From the NCBI GenBank assembly GCA_009617715.1, contig VTFK01000138.1, positions 186,001 through 250,000 of the forward strand: a stretch of 64,000 nt of DNA, given 5' to 3'. Each line of letters opens with the position of its first letter. Positions within the stretch are counted from its first letter, which is position 1. The notes under the pieces are model-generated. The model made no database searches. It saw only the letters and a program-made list of their open reading frames with translations, and was not told the DNA's origin. This document shows, piece by piece, positions 1 through 12,403 of this stretch. Position numbers and translations under genes: made by a program. This DNA is from Plectrocnemia conspersa (Eukaryota > Arthropoda > Insecta > Trichoptera > Polycentropodidae).

Positions 1-799
1 AACATGGGGTAATTAATAATATTTTAATTTTAAAATAAAGATCAAGGATTTTTTAGACAAGACAAGATAAACATTTTAGTGTTTCTGAGAGGGATATTTT
101 GAAATTAAAAATACTAAACCAATAAAAAATTGATTAGTCACTAGCGCGACTTGCTATAGTTAAGCAAGCCTTAATCGTAACAATCTTAATCTGAACCATG
201 TGCTATTTATATACCATGTCAATTCCGTCTCTTATGTGCTAAAAGAGAAATTGCTGCGAATATTATGTCATTAATATTGTGATCTGGCAACTGTAAAAAA
301 ACAATCTACATAAAACTTGCGCGCGATGGGTGTTGCAAAAAAGAGCAGGCGCGATACAGTTATTTTAACTTGTGCTTACGGTCTTAAACCAACCGCGAAT
401 AAATTTTTTAAAAAATATGAAATTTTAAATAAATATTTTGAGAGGCGGAAAATTAAAATTAGTAGAATTAAAACAGAAGCAATTAGTTTCACAAAACGTA
501 GACAGACTCTGTCTAAGCCACCTCTCCTAAATGAAGAAGGCAATAACGTAAAGTGGAAAACAAGCGTTTAATACCTGAGCTTAACCTGGATTAAAATTAA
601 TAATAATTTAATTTGCCGTTATTGCGGTCCTTAGACCGATATTTAATAGAAAAACCACACTAAATATAAAAATACAATTTTAATCCATAACAATTAATTA
701 TATGCCTGTCCGGTGTTGAATAACACCAGTAATATTATATTTTATAAATTATAAATCATTCAAAACAAAGCTATAAAAACAATACATAATACTAGTGGT
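1..799. other. AT-rich stretch, no gene recognised
   Basis: The sequence is low-complexity and AT-rich. An 84-codon frame at 317-571 (+) is rich in Lys and Arg and resembles no family I know. It is most likely chance. Confidence 0.5.
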
Positions 800-1452
800 G
801 GATCTTATTCTTGAAACTCGCGTTAATGATTGCGACCAAAAATTATCATTTATCAATAAGGATTAACTAGACAAGAGTGTAAAGAATGGGACCACACAAA
901 AGCCCTCGTTACGATTAGAAAAAGGGTTTCACATAAATAATACGCAAGTGTTCTCCGATGCACTGAAAGAATATTTCTTTGTTGCGAAACAATAACGGCA
1001 AACAATATATCACAGGATGACAAAAAGCATAATTCGACATCGGAGATGTCCATCAAGTAAATGTTACTTTCTAAAGGCGTATACTTATTTCGTTTTTCCA
1101 AGAAGCGAGTGCAACGATTGGCTGGATGATCGCTGCATGATTGTGATTTGTCAGCGAGTTTTGTAACTCTTAATACTTCAGGCTGGTCTCCAATGGAGAC
1201 TTGGCAGATCCGACCCTCCTGGCAGTCACGTCTCCACCGGCAGAGAGGCGAATATACGGCCTAGGACTTCCGAAAACGAGGGATGATCTTCCACAGAACA
1301 TCATCCCTCCGCCAACTTCTCCCCCACTGCTCGGAAAAAACGATTCTCGCCCATCAAAGTAACTCGCAATATATGTAATATATTCTAATAAATTATTATC
1401 AGATTCCACCTGCGTCTTACTGGCTGCACAGTCACACCCCTTAGGGTTAATA
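800..1452 (+). repeat. Dispersed repeat family R1, copy A
   Basis: This segment aligns with 11734-12403 over its whole length, with scattered substitutions and some indels. Shared landmarks are the opening GGATCTT..TTGAAACTCGC, a middle block GGCTGGTCTCCAATGGAGAC and an end with GCAATATATGTAATAT followed by AGGGTTA. In the plus frame the first part reads like the second copy (NDCDQKLSF, then VKNGTTQKPSLRLEK, then EYFFV), although copy A carries stops. This suggests decayed coding sequence of a mobile element. I do not recognise the protein. No terminal inverted repeats or target-site duplications were found, so the class is open. Confidence 0.75.
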
Positions 1453-2847
1453 AACATTTAATATTAATCTTGAAAAAATTGCTTATTAGCCTTAAAATGC
1501 CAACAATTAAAGAACACTTATTTACAAATAATCCTTTTTCATTTAAATTGTAAAAGGTTTTTTAATTTTTGGCCTTAAATTATATCCACAAACGTTTTGT
1601 TTTATATTCTTATTTTTAATCAAATTGTAGCTAATAACTATGTAATTGTAAACATGAAAATGGTTTTATATCAGTAACATGTATATTACACATAATTAGT
1701 ATGTCTGTAAAATTATTAATTATTTAAATAAATCATTAAAATAAACGTATCTTAAAAAAAAGAAAAACATTTCCAAGAAATAAAAAGTTGTTTTAGGGTT
1801 ATTAAATATCAATCCCAAATATGTCTTGTTATAATATAAATTAATATCTCCCTAAGATATTGCTTTTTGCATTATGACCCTCATATAAACTAAGCACAAC
1901 AACACGTAATTCACATAAAATCCTATTATCGACATTGTCCCTGTACTATGTAATAGCAATTTCCATGCAAAACACCAGTTCAATAAAGACATTTAGATCG
2001 CAATCTCCGATACAAACCGCAGAATCAAACACGATGCATTTCCTTTTCTGTTACAAACCGCTTTACGTAGTTCAACTTCGCGAAATATAGTAATGTTTGC
2101 ATTCAAACTTGCAATGTCGTCCGAAAGATCAAACGAAACAGAGATAATCTCACTGAAAAGACTTACATAGTAGTAGTTGTAATACTTCAATAAACAAACC
2201 TAGATGCAAACTGGATTACATATGTTTGGATGAGGTTGCTTCAAAGCGCAGTCGCGTGAAAAAGCTAGTGTCAAACACCCCGTCTATGGTCTAACTTACT
2301 TTTATTTATTCAATATATTTCGCATACAATACACGGTATTTACACAACCCCTATATAAGTATGAATTTTTGGTATATTGAAAATCTAAATATGGGTGTCT
2401 GGAATACTATTCAACTTGGATCTTTTGACGTAGATCCATTTAAGTACATATATTCCAAAAAATACTCATGTGACGCGTCTTTATTTATTACTATATTTTT
2501 TAGTACGATATTATGTCACGGTAAATATTACATATTACACGATGATAAGATAATTTTATTTATATGAAAATACATAAATACTATCATTATTTTTTATGAA
2601 GTGTATTAGTTATTTTTTTGCAAGCCTTTTGCACTATTATGATTGATATAAGAGGGCTGCTCAACCAGTCGATCGCGATTTTTAATCCATTTTTATTTTG
2701 ATAAATATAACCTTAAAACATCTGAAACACAATCAATGATTCATTGTGCTGATGTATCCCTGACATAAAGGGAATACGAATACTCCGCATCGGATCTTTG
2801 AATCATCCACTGAGTGGCGCTGTGTGTCGTGGTTATTGGGCAGTCGG
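1453..2847. other. AT-rich stretch, no gene recognised
   Basis: Nothing supportable was seen. Short open frames at 1993-2190 (-) and 2361-2567 (+) look like chance in AT-rich DNA. Confidence 0.5.
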
Positions 2848-2981
2848 TAGAGTACGCTCGGGATAAGGATTCCGGTTTGTTATTGTGAGCATGAACTGTG
2901 TGGCTCAAAACAATTTCGCTCAGAATATTTTTTTTTTTTATTTTAAAAGAAAATATATGTTTATTTAACATACATACATCT

Positions 2982-3513
2982 GAGCTAAGTTGAAAATTTC
3001 AACGGACAATTAAAAATATATTATATAATCGAAGAAACCAGACATTGATGTCATTAATTAAATATTTGCAAAATTCAAAATCTTTCACTAGTCAAAAAAA
3101 TAATGAAGTCTTTAGCTATTCTTCAACAGCAAAAAGATATAAAATGGGGAAAGAAATTATTCGCAGATTGTTTAATCGACGCTATTAAATCATTAGAATC
3201 CATTGAATAAATTAAAAAATTATCATTGGCGCAACGATAAGAATAACTTTTTTTAAGCCTTACAGAGAATAGTGTAAAAAAACCAACAACGTACGGATTA
3301 ATGGAAAAATAATTAAAATATTTCAATCCACGAGTAGGAGAACGAATAACTTACAGCGTATATTTGAAGCCTTGATATCAATTAACCCAGATATGCCCAA
3401 GAAATTTTGTTCTCTTAAAATTTCATTTATAAATAAAAAACAGTGGCACGAGTTTAGTGACCTACCCATGGGATAGTGAGCATATCTGGGTTAAACTAAT
3501 ATCAACACAAAAT
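2982..3513 (+). repeat. Dispersed repeat family R2, copy A (interrupted)
   Basis: This aligns with 6455-6873. Shared blocks include TTATATAATCGAA..AACCAGACATTGA, GAAAGAAATTATTCGCAGATT, and the end CAATTAA..ACTAA/CATCAACACAAAA. Copy A is interrupted after CAATTAA by a 105 bp element (3386-3490) that copy B lacks. No protein family was recognised. No outer ends or target-site duplications were seen. Confidence 0.75.
3386..3490. mobile_element. 105 bp piggyBac-type MITE
   Basis: The ends are perfect 11 bp terminal inverted repeats, CCCAGATATGC and GCATATCTGGG. The element is flanked by TTAA at 3382-3385 and TTAA at 3491-3494, which is the target-site signature of the piggyBac superfamily. The related repeat at 6455-6873 has a single TTAA (6851-6854) at the matching place, so it is a natural empty site. 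The element is non-coding and non-autonomous. Its parent element is not in the window. Confidence 0.85.
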
Positions 3514-3713
3514 TATTTAAAATAAATCACTAGAGAAGATCAAAATTCTGTGCCACACTGCACTTTAATGACGAATACCAGCGTTGACGAATCAGCGACT
3601 GTCCTTAAAAGAAAAAGCGAGACAACGAAGTACACGCTACATCCCTTCTCCCTCTCATATACATGTACAGGCACACAATAACAAACCGGCATCCTTATCC
3701 CGAGCGTACTCTA

Positions 3714-6454
3714 TCTAATTGCGTATTTGTTCGCTGGTCACTTATAGAGCAGACGCGACGTACTTTATTCAAATCTGTTTATAGCCTCTATACATTATTT
3801 TGGCGGGCGTAAAAGTGCAATACTTGAGTACATACATTGAACGTACATACATACATTGGGTCACTTTATCCCGTAAGTTATTTGTCATGTTTTTTTTCTA
3901 TTAAGCTTTTCACCACGGATCTATGTATGCCATGGCGAGCAATGTTCAGGTGCAAATGGCTTACGATTTACATCGAATTTTCAACAAATATTTCAATTTT
4001 CATTGATAAAAAAACACTTCAGATGAAAATTGACATGTTTATTTTCTTTAATGAAGTAAAACGTTAAAAAAACTATATATTTTTATTGCAATAATATCAA
4101 GATTTTTAATATCGGTATTACCGAGATAAAAAACAGTCAATACCGATTTTGACATTATTAATATTTCAAATTAATTAGTAAAAAAGTCCGAAAACATTAT
4201 AAGTACCGCTGCTTACATGTTTTACCATGATTATTGATTAGCAAACCCCAAACAAAACCCTGCCAGTTTCGATATATTAAATATTACAATTACATCATTA
4301 ACCCTTACAATGTTTACTACGATCCAGCACGGATGATTATGTTTTGTAGAAATTTGCGACTTGTAGATTTTTTGTTTAATAATTATTTTTATGCAATTTC
4401 AACTAAACCTTATTGATCAGATAATCTTTAAAGATCGCTCACCAGAGATTCAAAACAAAAAATGTCAATCATCAGCCAGGGAAAGCTCAGTATTAGTAGT
4501 TCTACGCCATGGATATATCGTTTTTAACAAGCAAAATGTAGGAATTCTTTTTTAATACCGATAGTATCGAAGGTCGATTTTTTCCTTAATAATAAGGCAA
4601 AAATCAATCCTGCTGCTCCACGATATCACACCCAATAATAATACAACTCGACACGCCAGCGGTGACTCTCCAACTTCCAACTCTACCTCCTGATAGCGGC
4701 ATGTACATTTTCTTATATAAATGTGGTGATTTATATATGTTTATAAAATAAACTGTTACAAACTTTTCCGGCGTCTATTATCGCCACACCCTATCGGCCT
4801 CAAAATCAAAAAAACGTCAAGTTTTATGTTATATTCATTTGTATATAAATATAAAGTCGGTGTAAAGTACATCAGATTTAATTATTTAATGATTTTGTTG
4901 ATAAATCGCTAGAAAGAAAATTTTGAATAGACATATATTTTTGTGACAAAAAAGAATATGAAATGTAATCCCAGAGAGAGCCGTAAAAAAATATAAAAAC
5001 GACAAAAAAACCTAAACATAATATCGAAAGTACAAATGGCAGTAATGGATTATGAACGACCGTACAATAAAAACAACAGTCAGTTTGTAATAGAAAAGAC
5101 AACACTGACTAATTCTTTGTTTTTGTCTATAATAATATAAGAGAAAATTTATTCTTATTGCAACATTTTCGATCATCGTTATAGATCAACCGTGCCTTAC
5201 TTATATTTGGCTAAAATAAACAACACGATGTCAGATCGTATTAAGAACAGAGTAATAAAGACCCTGGATTTGTAATTCGACACGAAGTGTGTTGTTCACG
5301 TACAAGTAAAACCAAAATGGTCCATCGGGATTTTGTCACGGGCGGTGTTCCATCATCGCAAATTTGTCCCATAAAATTCTATTACAACTACGTTCGCGTG
5401 TCAATAATGGAGAAAATTCAATTGTTGATACTGGGACTATCGACGTACGACTAAAGTACATTGAAGGAAACTTCACAGCGACTGACAATATGGTTAATAA
5501 TGGAAAAACGAAATACAATACACAAATTAACAGCACTCAAAACGTGCTGAACAATACTTCACACAACTATTTATTTTTTACACAATAATTGTAGAATATT
5601 TTAAACTTATTTTTCATATATAGTAAGCGATTTATTTCCACGCATCAACAAACCTAGACAACGTAATGGTTTCCAGTCTTGCCTTCTTTACGGTTAATAG
5701 TAAATACTTATTTTTTTATAATAGATTTTTTATCAACTTTAAAAGTAATGGAAATACAAAGTACTGCTTTATTGATATGCAAATTTGCATATAATATAGT
5801 AGTATGAATCAGGCATGCAACGTTGCACATAGAAACCTGCACCTCAGTGCCCTAAGTAGTGACTGGGATTTTGGAATGGGGGTGCATCGACGAATGAAAG
5901 TTAAAAAGCATGCTTCTTCAGGAATAGATCATTTCTGGAGAGTTTCATAAATTTTATCTTTAAAAGGTTTACAACCACGGCCCATTTTATAACGCTGCAT
6001 AAGTAAAGGCGGGTTCATGCCTGATATGCATACTTCTTGGAAGGTTTTAATATGACAAAAAAATCTTAAAAGGTTTGACGGTTTAGCTTTGAAGGTTTTA
6101 ATATGACAAAAAACCGAATGTGTCAGTACCAGATATTTAAAAATATGTAAACTTTCACGGAAGATCGAAAGTATTTGAATGACCAATATTTTTTGCAAAT
6201 TACTCTAACCGGCCGGCAATTTTATCTTTGCTTTGGTGATTTAAGAACACGCTCCAAAAATAATAAATTACGCATGAAAATCGACAGAATGTAAACGATT
6301 TAGCGCTATTTTTCTTTTTAGATAATTCAAAAAGGTTTTTTATATTGTTTTTGAAAAGTAGCAACAGCTGATATTAACAATATTGTCTTACGATCATTAT
6401 TGACAGCCAAAGATACCTTAAAATTTTTGTTAAACAATTGGAAAATATCAATTC
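3714..6454. other. AT-rich stretch, no gene recognised
   Basis: No gene was seen. At 6038-6110 a 20-odd bp word (GAAGGTTTTAATATGACAAA) occurs twice in direct orientation. At 4610-4810 a TATAAA/AATAAA-containing block looks a little like an LTR but has no partner. Confidence 0.5.
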
Positions 6455-6873
6455 TGACTAAGCTCAAAATTTCAACGAGCGATTAAAGAGAAATTATATA
6501 ATCGAATAAACCAGACATTGACGTCATTAATTAAAAATTTTCAAAATCTAAAATCTTTCACCAGTCAAAAATGGAATGACTTCATTAGTTATTCTTTAAA
6601 AGCAGAAATATGTAAAATCAGGAAAGAAATTATTCGCAGATTATTTAATGTCTCGACGATCTTTAGATTCTATAGAAGAAATTAAAAAAACATGGGGACA
6701 ACAATTAGAGAAAGAAATTTTTTTTTCAGTCTTACAGAGAGTAGTGTAAGAAAACATCTTACGGATTAATGGAATAAGAATTCAAAATATTTTAATCGCA
6801 GGGCAAAAGAACAAATAACTTACAGTGCCTAATTGAAGCCTTGTTGTCAATTAAACTAACATCAACACAAAAC
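6455..6873 (+). repeat. Dispersed repeat family R2, copy B (uninterrupted)
   Basis: This is the second copy of the repeat at 2982-3513. It carries a single TTAA (6851-6854) where copy A holds the 105 bp MITE, giving the pre-insertion state. The copies differ by point changes and short indels, so they are old. No coding function was recognised. Confidence 0.75.
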
Positions 6874-9248
6874 GAGAGGAATTTTTTAACAACCAAAATT
6901 TTTTCAACAAAAAAATAACGAGAATGTTTGATTCTATTTTATATGGCATGTATTTTTTTAAATAATTTGTAATAATATTTCTGCAATACTTGACTGTTTT
7001 AGTAATTTAAGAATTCTCATTTTTAAAATCATCGAGAAATCATAATGCCTACACACAATAGATCTGCACTTCTATAATCTCCTTCATCTATTGAACCCGA
7101 CAGATATCGTATCTAGAGGTTTTTCACATTTTTAAGCCGCTCAAAGAGGTTCAAGTCTGACAAATAGGTGCAGCAGGCGCGCACGAATAGCTTCAGACTT
7201 TTCCCTTAGGTATATATAGTGTTTCACATGAATGGATGTTTTCTATTATATTTTTTTTGAGTAATGAGAAATTGATATGTTTAACCTATGAAAAGTTTAG
7301 ACTTACAAAAAAAATGTAATATACGATATGTATTGTATTTATATTATTACATAGTTTTATATTAAAAAACTTTTACTGAATTTATTTATGTATTTTGCAA
7401 AAATAAACAACATCTTATCGAATGATTTATATAGCATTTACATTGACTCATTTAGCTAAATCCTTGAAAAGATTATACGATAATATAATCATTCTTGAGT
7501 CATTAATAATATTTGTTATCGTAAAATGTTAAGAGGAAGTCGGAATGAAATGTTTACTTATAGTAATTCATTAAACTTATATTATTATGAGTTGTAATTA
7601 GAAATCATTAACTCAGATTTTAACCACTACTTATTTTCAAAATTATAGCAGCTATAAATCATTTTAAAATAGTAGTATAAGTTTAACTTTTAACAAAAAA
7701 CATTTTATGATAATTCTCGAGAAATCTTAGTTTTTAAGAAATTTGCATTTAGCATGTTTTTTTTAAATTGTAAAATAATTTTGCAGTATTAAATGGCATG
7801 TAGATTAGGAGGAGTTTCGTATTTCGTTCTATAGATTACGAAACAAAAAATATTCACCATCCATACCAAATAAAAATCATATATAAATAAACCATTAACA
7901 AATGTCTTAGACTAAGCATATTCTTGTAATCGGCAATTTATCGGTTTATGAAGTAAATGTTAATCATTTTGTTTCAAAAAATATAAGGTACACAAATAGT
8001 AGTTACTTTTGCACCATTTTGTACAAAAAATTTGTACAAATAAACCGTTTTTATTGTTTATTAGCCGTGAAAATCTAATACAGCTAATACATCTAAGACA
8101 TCACTAGTTCCACTGCTCATTTTTGTCTACCATGCAAAGATTTTAATAAAATTATACAAACTTTGTGGTTGATAATTAATTATTATTGCTCATAAAGCGA
8201 AACAAATAATACAATATTAAAATATCTTATTTCAGTACTCAGGCATTCTTATATGAAATTTCAATCAAAATATGTTTTAACAACATATACAGAGAGCCAA
8301 ATATATTTTATAATATTATATAAATATATATACTATTTTCTAATACAAACGATAATATAATTTGACATGACAATTTCGAAGATATCAAATATAATATTCA
8401 TTCAATTTTACGAAAGGGCGAATGCTACGTTATACATTTACTCAAGTGCTTGAGCTCGATACAAAAACGTGCGTATTTATATTGAAAATTTAACCGCCTG
8501 AAAAAAATCGCGATCAAACCCAATATCATAATTAAATATAGTCTCCTAAAGAGAACGAGTTATATATTGTCTGAGGTGGTTGGCGATCCACCACCCTCAC
8601 CCCACCGGCTAGACAGGGTGGCGACGCTATTTAACTCCACTCCATTCATGAGAAATCGGCGGGGGCGATGCGTAACGGTTATGTAACAATACACACACGA
8701 GATCCCTACCAATTACCATGTGTTTATGTATGCTCCTGATTATTTTATATAATAATAAACTCAATAATAAAGACAATTATTGTTTAAATATAACTCGTGT
8801 GGTTGAACGCACTTGAAGTTACGTCACCTTCGAAGCGAACGAGGTCTTAGAAATGCGGGGAAGTTCGCCATCGAAAACAATTGTTCTCCAAATCAATTGA
8901 ATCATGTTATTTGTAAATACAATTAATAAATGTTGTATGATTATATTTTTACTGCCTTTCATGTTACATTAAAAAAAGAACTGAGGCGCCAAAGAATAAG
9001 ATTTGACAGCCGCAAACAATCTGCGGTGGCGGGTGGTAGCGAGTAGGGTCGAAAAAATCAATTTTTTTAATGGGGCTCAAATGTGGCGTAATTGCATGCC
9101 AATAAACGGAAAAATATTGAAAAAAAAAAGACAAAAAGCACCAAATTTTACATTTATGTTTAAAATATTAAAGTCATGTTTTTTGGCTTTTAATAGCGTA
9201 CTTTAGTTAGTTGGGTGAAAAATTGAGGTTTTTACCGCGTTCCCACTG
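6874..9248. other. AT-rich stretch, no gene recognised
   Basis: There is no gene. A repeat related to one near 44.2 kb lies at 7640-7780 (listed separately). Around 8560-8640 there is a more GC-rich block with a small GTGGT..ACCAC hairpin. Confidence 0.5.
7640..7780 (+). repeat. Dispersed AT-rich repeat R3, copy A
   Basis: This matches 44185-44310 in order along several blocks: AGCAGCTATAAATCATTTTA with GCAGCGGCCATAAACCATTT, then CATTTTATGATAATTCTCGAG with ATTTTATGAGAATTTTTGAG, then CATTTAGCAT. The class is unknown, and AT-richness lowers certainty. Confidence 0.45.
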
Positions 9249-9379
9249 CAACGGCGCCGTCGCGATTTTAATGCTTTTGACGTGAAATTTTTACTTCTGA
9301 GAAGCGATAATTGTTTTTGCGCCTTTCTATTGACTAAAATTCGATTTGAATACATCTTGCTTAATACTCTCATATCATA
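9249..9379. repeat. Half copy of foldback MITE family F1
   Basis: This matches the right arm of the foldback element at 56844-57085: GCTTTTGACGT, ACTTCTGAGAAG, TATTGACTAAAATTCGATTT and AATACTCTCATATCA occur in the same order and spacing. No mirrored left arm was found upstream, so this is one arm only. Confidence 0.7.
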
Positions 9380-11733
9380 AGTCCGTATTAATATCGGTAA
9401 GAATAGCTATCATATTTTTAAAACATCGAAGTGCAGAAAACTATGAAGCACTATGGGAGATGCATCTAATTATTACCCCAATAAAAGATTCGTATAAAAC
9501 AGTTTCAGCACTTTTGTTCATCAAACTCGTCAGACTACGAAATGCTCTAGAACTGACTGTGTTAACGCAAATATAGTATATATACATTTATAATTTTTTT
9601 GGAAACTTGAAAAAAATTCATCTTTTGGCAAAAAATTAAAATTCAGCGAAAATAACTGACCGTAATATATTAATTATATTTATAATGTCTGCTAACTTTA
9701 TGCGTTACATATGAACATGTGTTTTCTATATTAATTGCACAACAGATTTTAACCCGATTATCCATTGTTGAATTTATTATTGTTTTCATGTTTTTCGTTT
9801 AAAATTACATGTTTAAAAAAATATAATGGGTAAAAATCAAAAAGAGTACCCAACCAGCTATATATTTTTTTGTGTTAAAATAAGCACCATTAACAAAAGT
9901 TTTTGAGTAACTCTGTATCTACGGCTCTGTGCGCACATATAATATTTTGAGAGTAATCGCATACATTATGATCTATCATACTATTTTAAATTCAAGTCCT
10001 AAGTATCATTTAGTTTCGGTTGATCGATGTTGCGTTAAAACATAAATTAAACATATAAAGTATTTCGTTATAGATCGGCTGTAAATCACGCGTTATATTA
10101 TAACTTAACATTTTTTTAACAATAAATAAATTTCTTAGCAAGCACTAACTCACCTCAGTAGCTCCAAGTGTCAGATTAATAATAATCCGATCTTTGAGCT
10201 CTGTCAAATTTCAAAAAAATTTGCGATTTCGCAAGAATCGAAGAGAACTTTGTTTGTCCTTCACACGACCGCCAACACGTCATAGACGAATGTCAAATAC
10301 CATTCATTATAAAAATCGGACAATTTCGAGCAAAATCAAAAATTTCACGTCAACCCACTGGCGAACGTGTGGACTGTCATTGTGTCCATCTGACGTTCTA
10401 ATATCAAATGTGTAACAACACTGCACGAATATGAAGAACGATCGTTTCCGGTGATGCTCAATTTCGGGCAATTCCAAATATATTTTTTAATAATACCATT
10501 ACATTTAGATATTTACGCGGAGTTAAAAATTGAGGGTATTAAACTGTAAGTGACACTAAAAAATACAATAATTCGTTGCGTTTGCGAGTGGAACACTTGG
10601 CAACAAACCAGATAGAGAGGGGGACATTTTTGCAACGAAACGTGCATCTGCTTTGTTTTGCTCGGCAAACATGCATACCACAGACAAAAAGCACATTAAA
10701 ACACACAAAACATTATATTTTTAATCTCACGATCGTCATAGCTCTGACTCCTTTGTATTTGTGTATTCTAATCAAAAATATCAGATGTAGACGATAATAA
10801 TTGCAAAGGGTTTTTGCCCTATTTTGGTAGTTCGTATATATTTTATGTGCATAATCCATATTTATTTAATATAAATAAAAATATAACACAAAACTAAAAT
10901 TATGTTAACTATCATCATGTATTAACTAAATAATAAGTAACTTTATATATTATTTTATTTAAAATCATGCTTTAAAGAGAGTTTATTATATGTAATTCAT
11001 TGTATATATGAATAAATATAGCAAAATATCTTTAATAGTACTAAAAGTCAAAAAACATATTGTATGTAACGCATGAAGTTAGCTACATATATGTATAAAT
11101 GTATTTACATTGTATTTGTTGATAAAAATCTACACATACATACGTATAAAATAATTAAATGTATTGATAGCAGATTTATATAAATATTATTTTCACGTAT
11201 CATAACCGATTCAGCGGTATATTTTTATAAAACACAACAATAAATATTTTAAATCAGTTATTTAGGAATAAATAATATTTTTTTTTCACTAATATATGTT
11301 GGTTATTCAACAAGAACGAAACTAGTTACTAACGACTTTTGTATTTACTATATTATTTTATAATTTTCTACTGCTCTCCATAATATTCCGCGTGACAATG
11401 AACAATGACTAAAGAAATATATTTAGTCATTGCTATGCACGAACATAAGCGGGTTACCAGAGTCCTTCTAAAAAGAAGGATCTGTCGGTCACGTGTATTT
11501 TTATCCGGAGGAATAACTGTACAAAGAGGTATACCTTTTCAAGACAACTATGATGGATTGCCATTTCGTGCATTTGATAAAAATATTATTTTTTATTATC
11601 ATCCTATGAACAAAATAAAATAGGAAAAAAACACGATTTATCATAAAAACTAGGTACAATAAGTAAAATTTAATATAAGTTGTTTTTCCTAAAAATGGGA
11701 GAACTGGTATCGGTTTCATCAATTACTTTTGAG
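9380..11733. other. AT-rich stretch, no gene recognised
   Basis: No gene was found. The 73-codon frames at 10194-10415 and 10576-10797 (+) are unrecognised and probably chance. A terminal fragment of foldback family F2 is at 9544-9574. Confidence 0.5.
9544..9574. repeat. Terminal fragment of foldback family F2
   Basis: The 31 bp ending GTGTTAACGCAAATATA match the right end of the element at 17147-17442 almost exactly (GAACTGACTGTGTTAACGC). The opposite end is not present nearby. Confidence 0.6.
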
Positions 11734-12403
11734 GGATCTTCTTTTTGAAACTCGCTTTAATGACTGTGACCAAAAATTATCATTCAACAATAAGGACAAA
11801 CTAGACAATAGTGTAAAGAATGGAACCACACAAAAGCCCTCTTTACGACTAGAAAAAAGGTTTCATATAAATAACAGGCGAGGATTCTCCGGTGCATTGA
11901 ATGAATATTTCTTTGTTACGAAACGGTCACGAGAAACAATATATCACCGGAAGACAAAAAGCACCGTAAGGCCACAATATTCCTGTTGTACAATTCGACT
12001 TCGGAAAGATGTCCATCAAATAAATATCACATTCTATATGCGTATACATATTTCGTTGTTCTAAGAAACGAGTGCTACAATTGGCTGGATGACTGTGATT
12101 CGTCAGCAGGTTTTGCAAACCCTAATACTTAAGGCTGGTCTCCAATGGAGACCTGGCAGATTCGGCCTGCCTAGCAGAGAAGTGAAGCTACGGCTTAAAC
12201 TCCCGAACATAGAGGAACTGACCTCCAGACACTGTCACTGCCACCTAACTAAGACCTCTGAGGATCTTCTACGGACATCATTCCTCCGCCGTCTTAAACA
12301 CCACTAATTGGAAAATAACAATATTCGCCCATCATAGTTTCACGCAATATATGTAATATAAACTAATAAATTATTACTAGTTCATAACCCTCAGGGTTAT
12401 AAA
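11734..12403 (+). repeat. Dispersed repeat family R1, copy B, with open frame
   Basis: This is the second copy of the 800-1452 repeat. Here the plus frame stays open for 111 codons (11729-12064) and contains NDCDQKLSF, VKNGTTQKPSLRLEK and EYFFV, also seen in the decayed copy A. Shared reading frame between diverged copies suggests that the sequence once coded for an element protein, but I do not recognise the family. The following GGCTGGTCTCCAATGGAGAC block is also shared. The open frame may simply be less decayed than its partner. Confidence 0.75.

Larger units (their letters stand above)
2848..3713. repeat. 46 bp inverted repeat pair enclosing R2 copy A
   Basis: The 46 bp at 2848-2893 (starting TAGAGTACGCTCGGGATAAG) recur in reverse complement at 3668-3713 with only a few mismatches. 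The similarity stops abruptly outside the core, so these do not look like simple element ends. The segment GGTAGAGTACGCTCGGG resembles a tRNA A-box, so a SINE-head origin for both arms is possible. The 866 bp interval contains repeat R2 copy A and a MITE. Confidence 0.6.

Noticed and set aside
4610..4810. Possible solo LTR (TATA-like and AATAAA-like signals)
   Set aside because: No second LTR, no clear TG..CA ends with a target duplication, and no retroviral-type coding sequence nearby.
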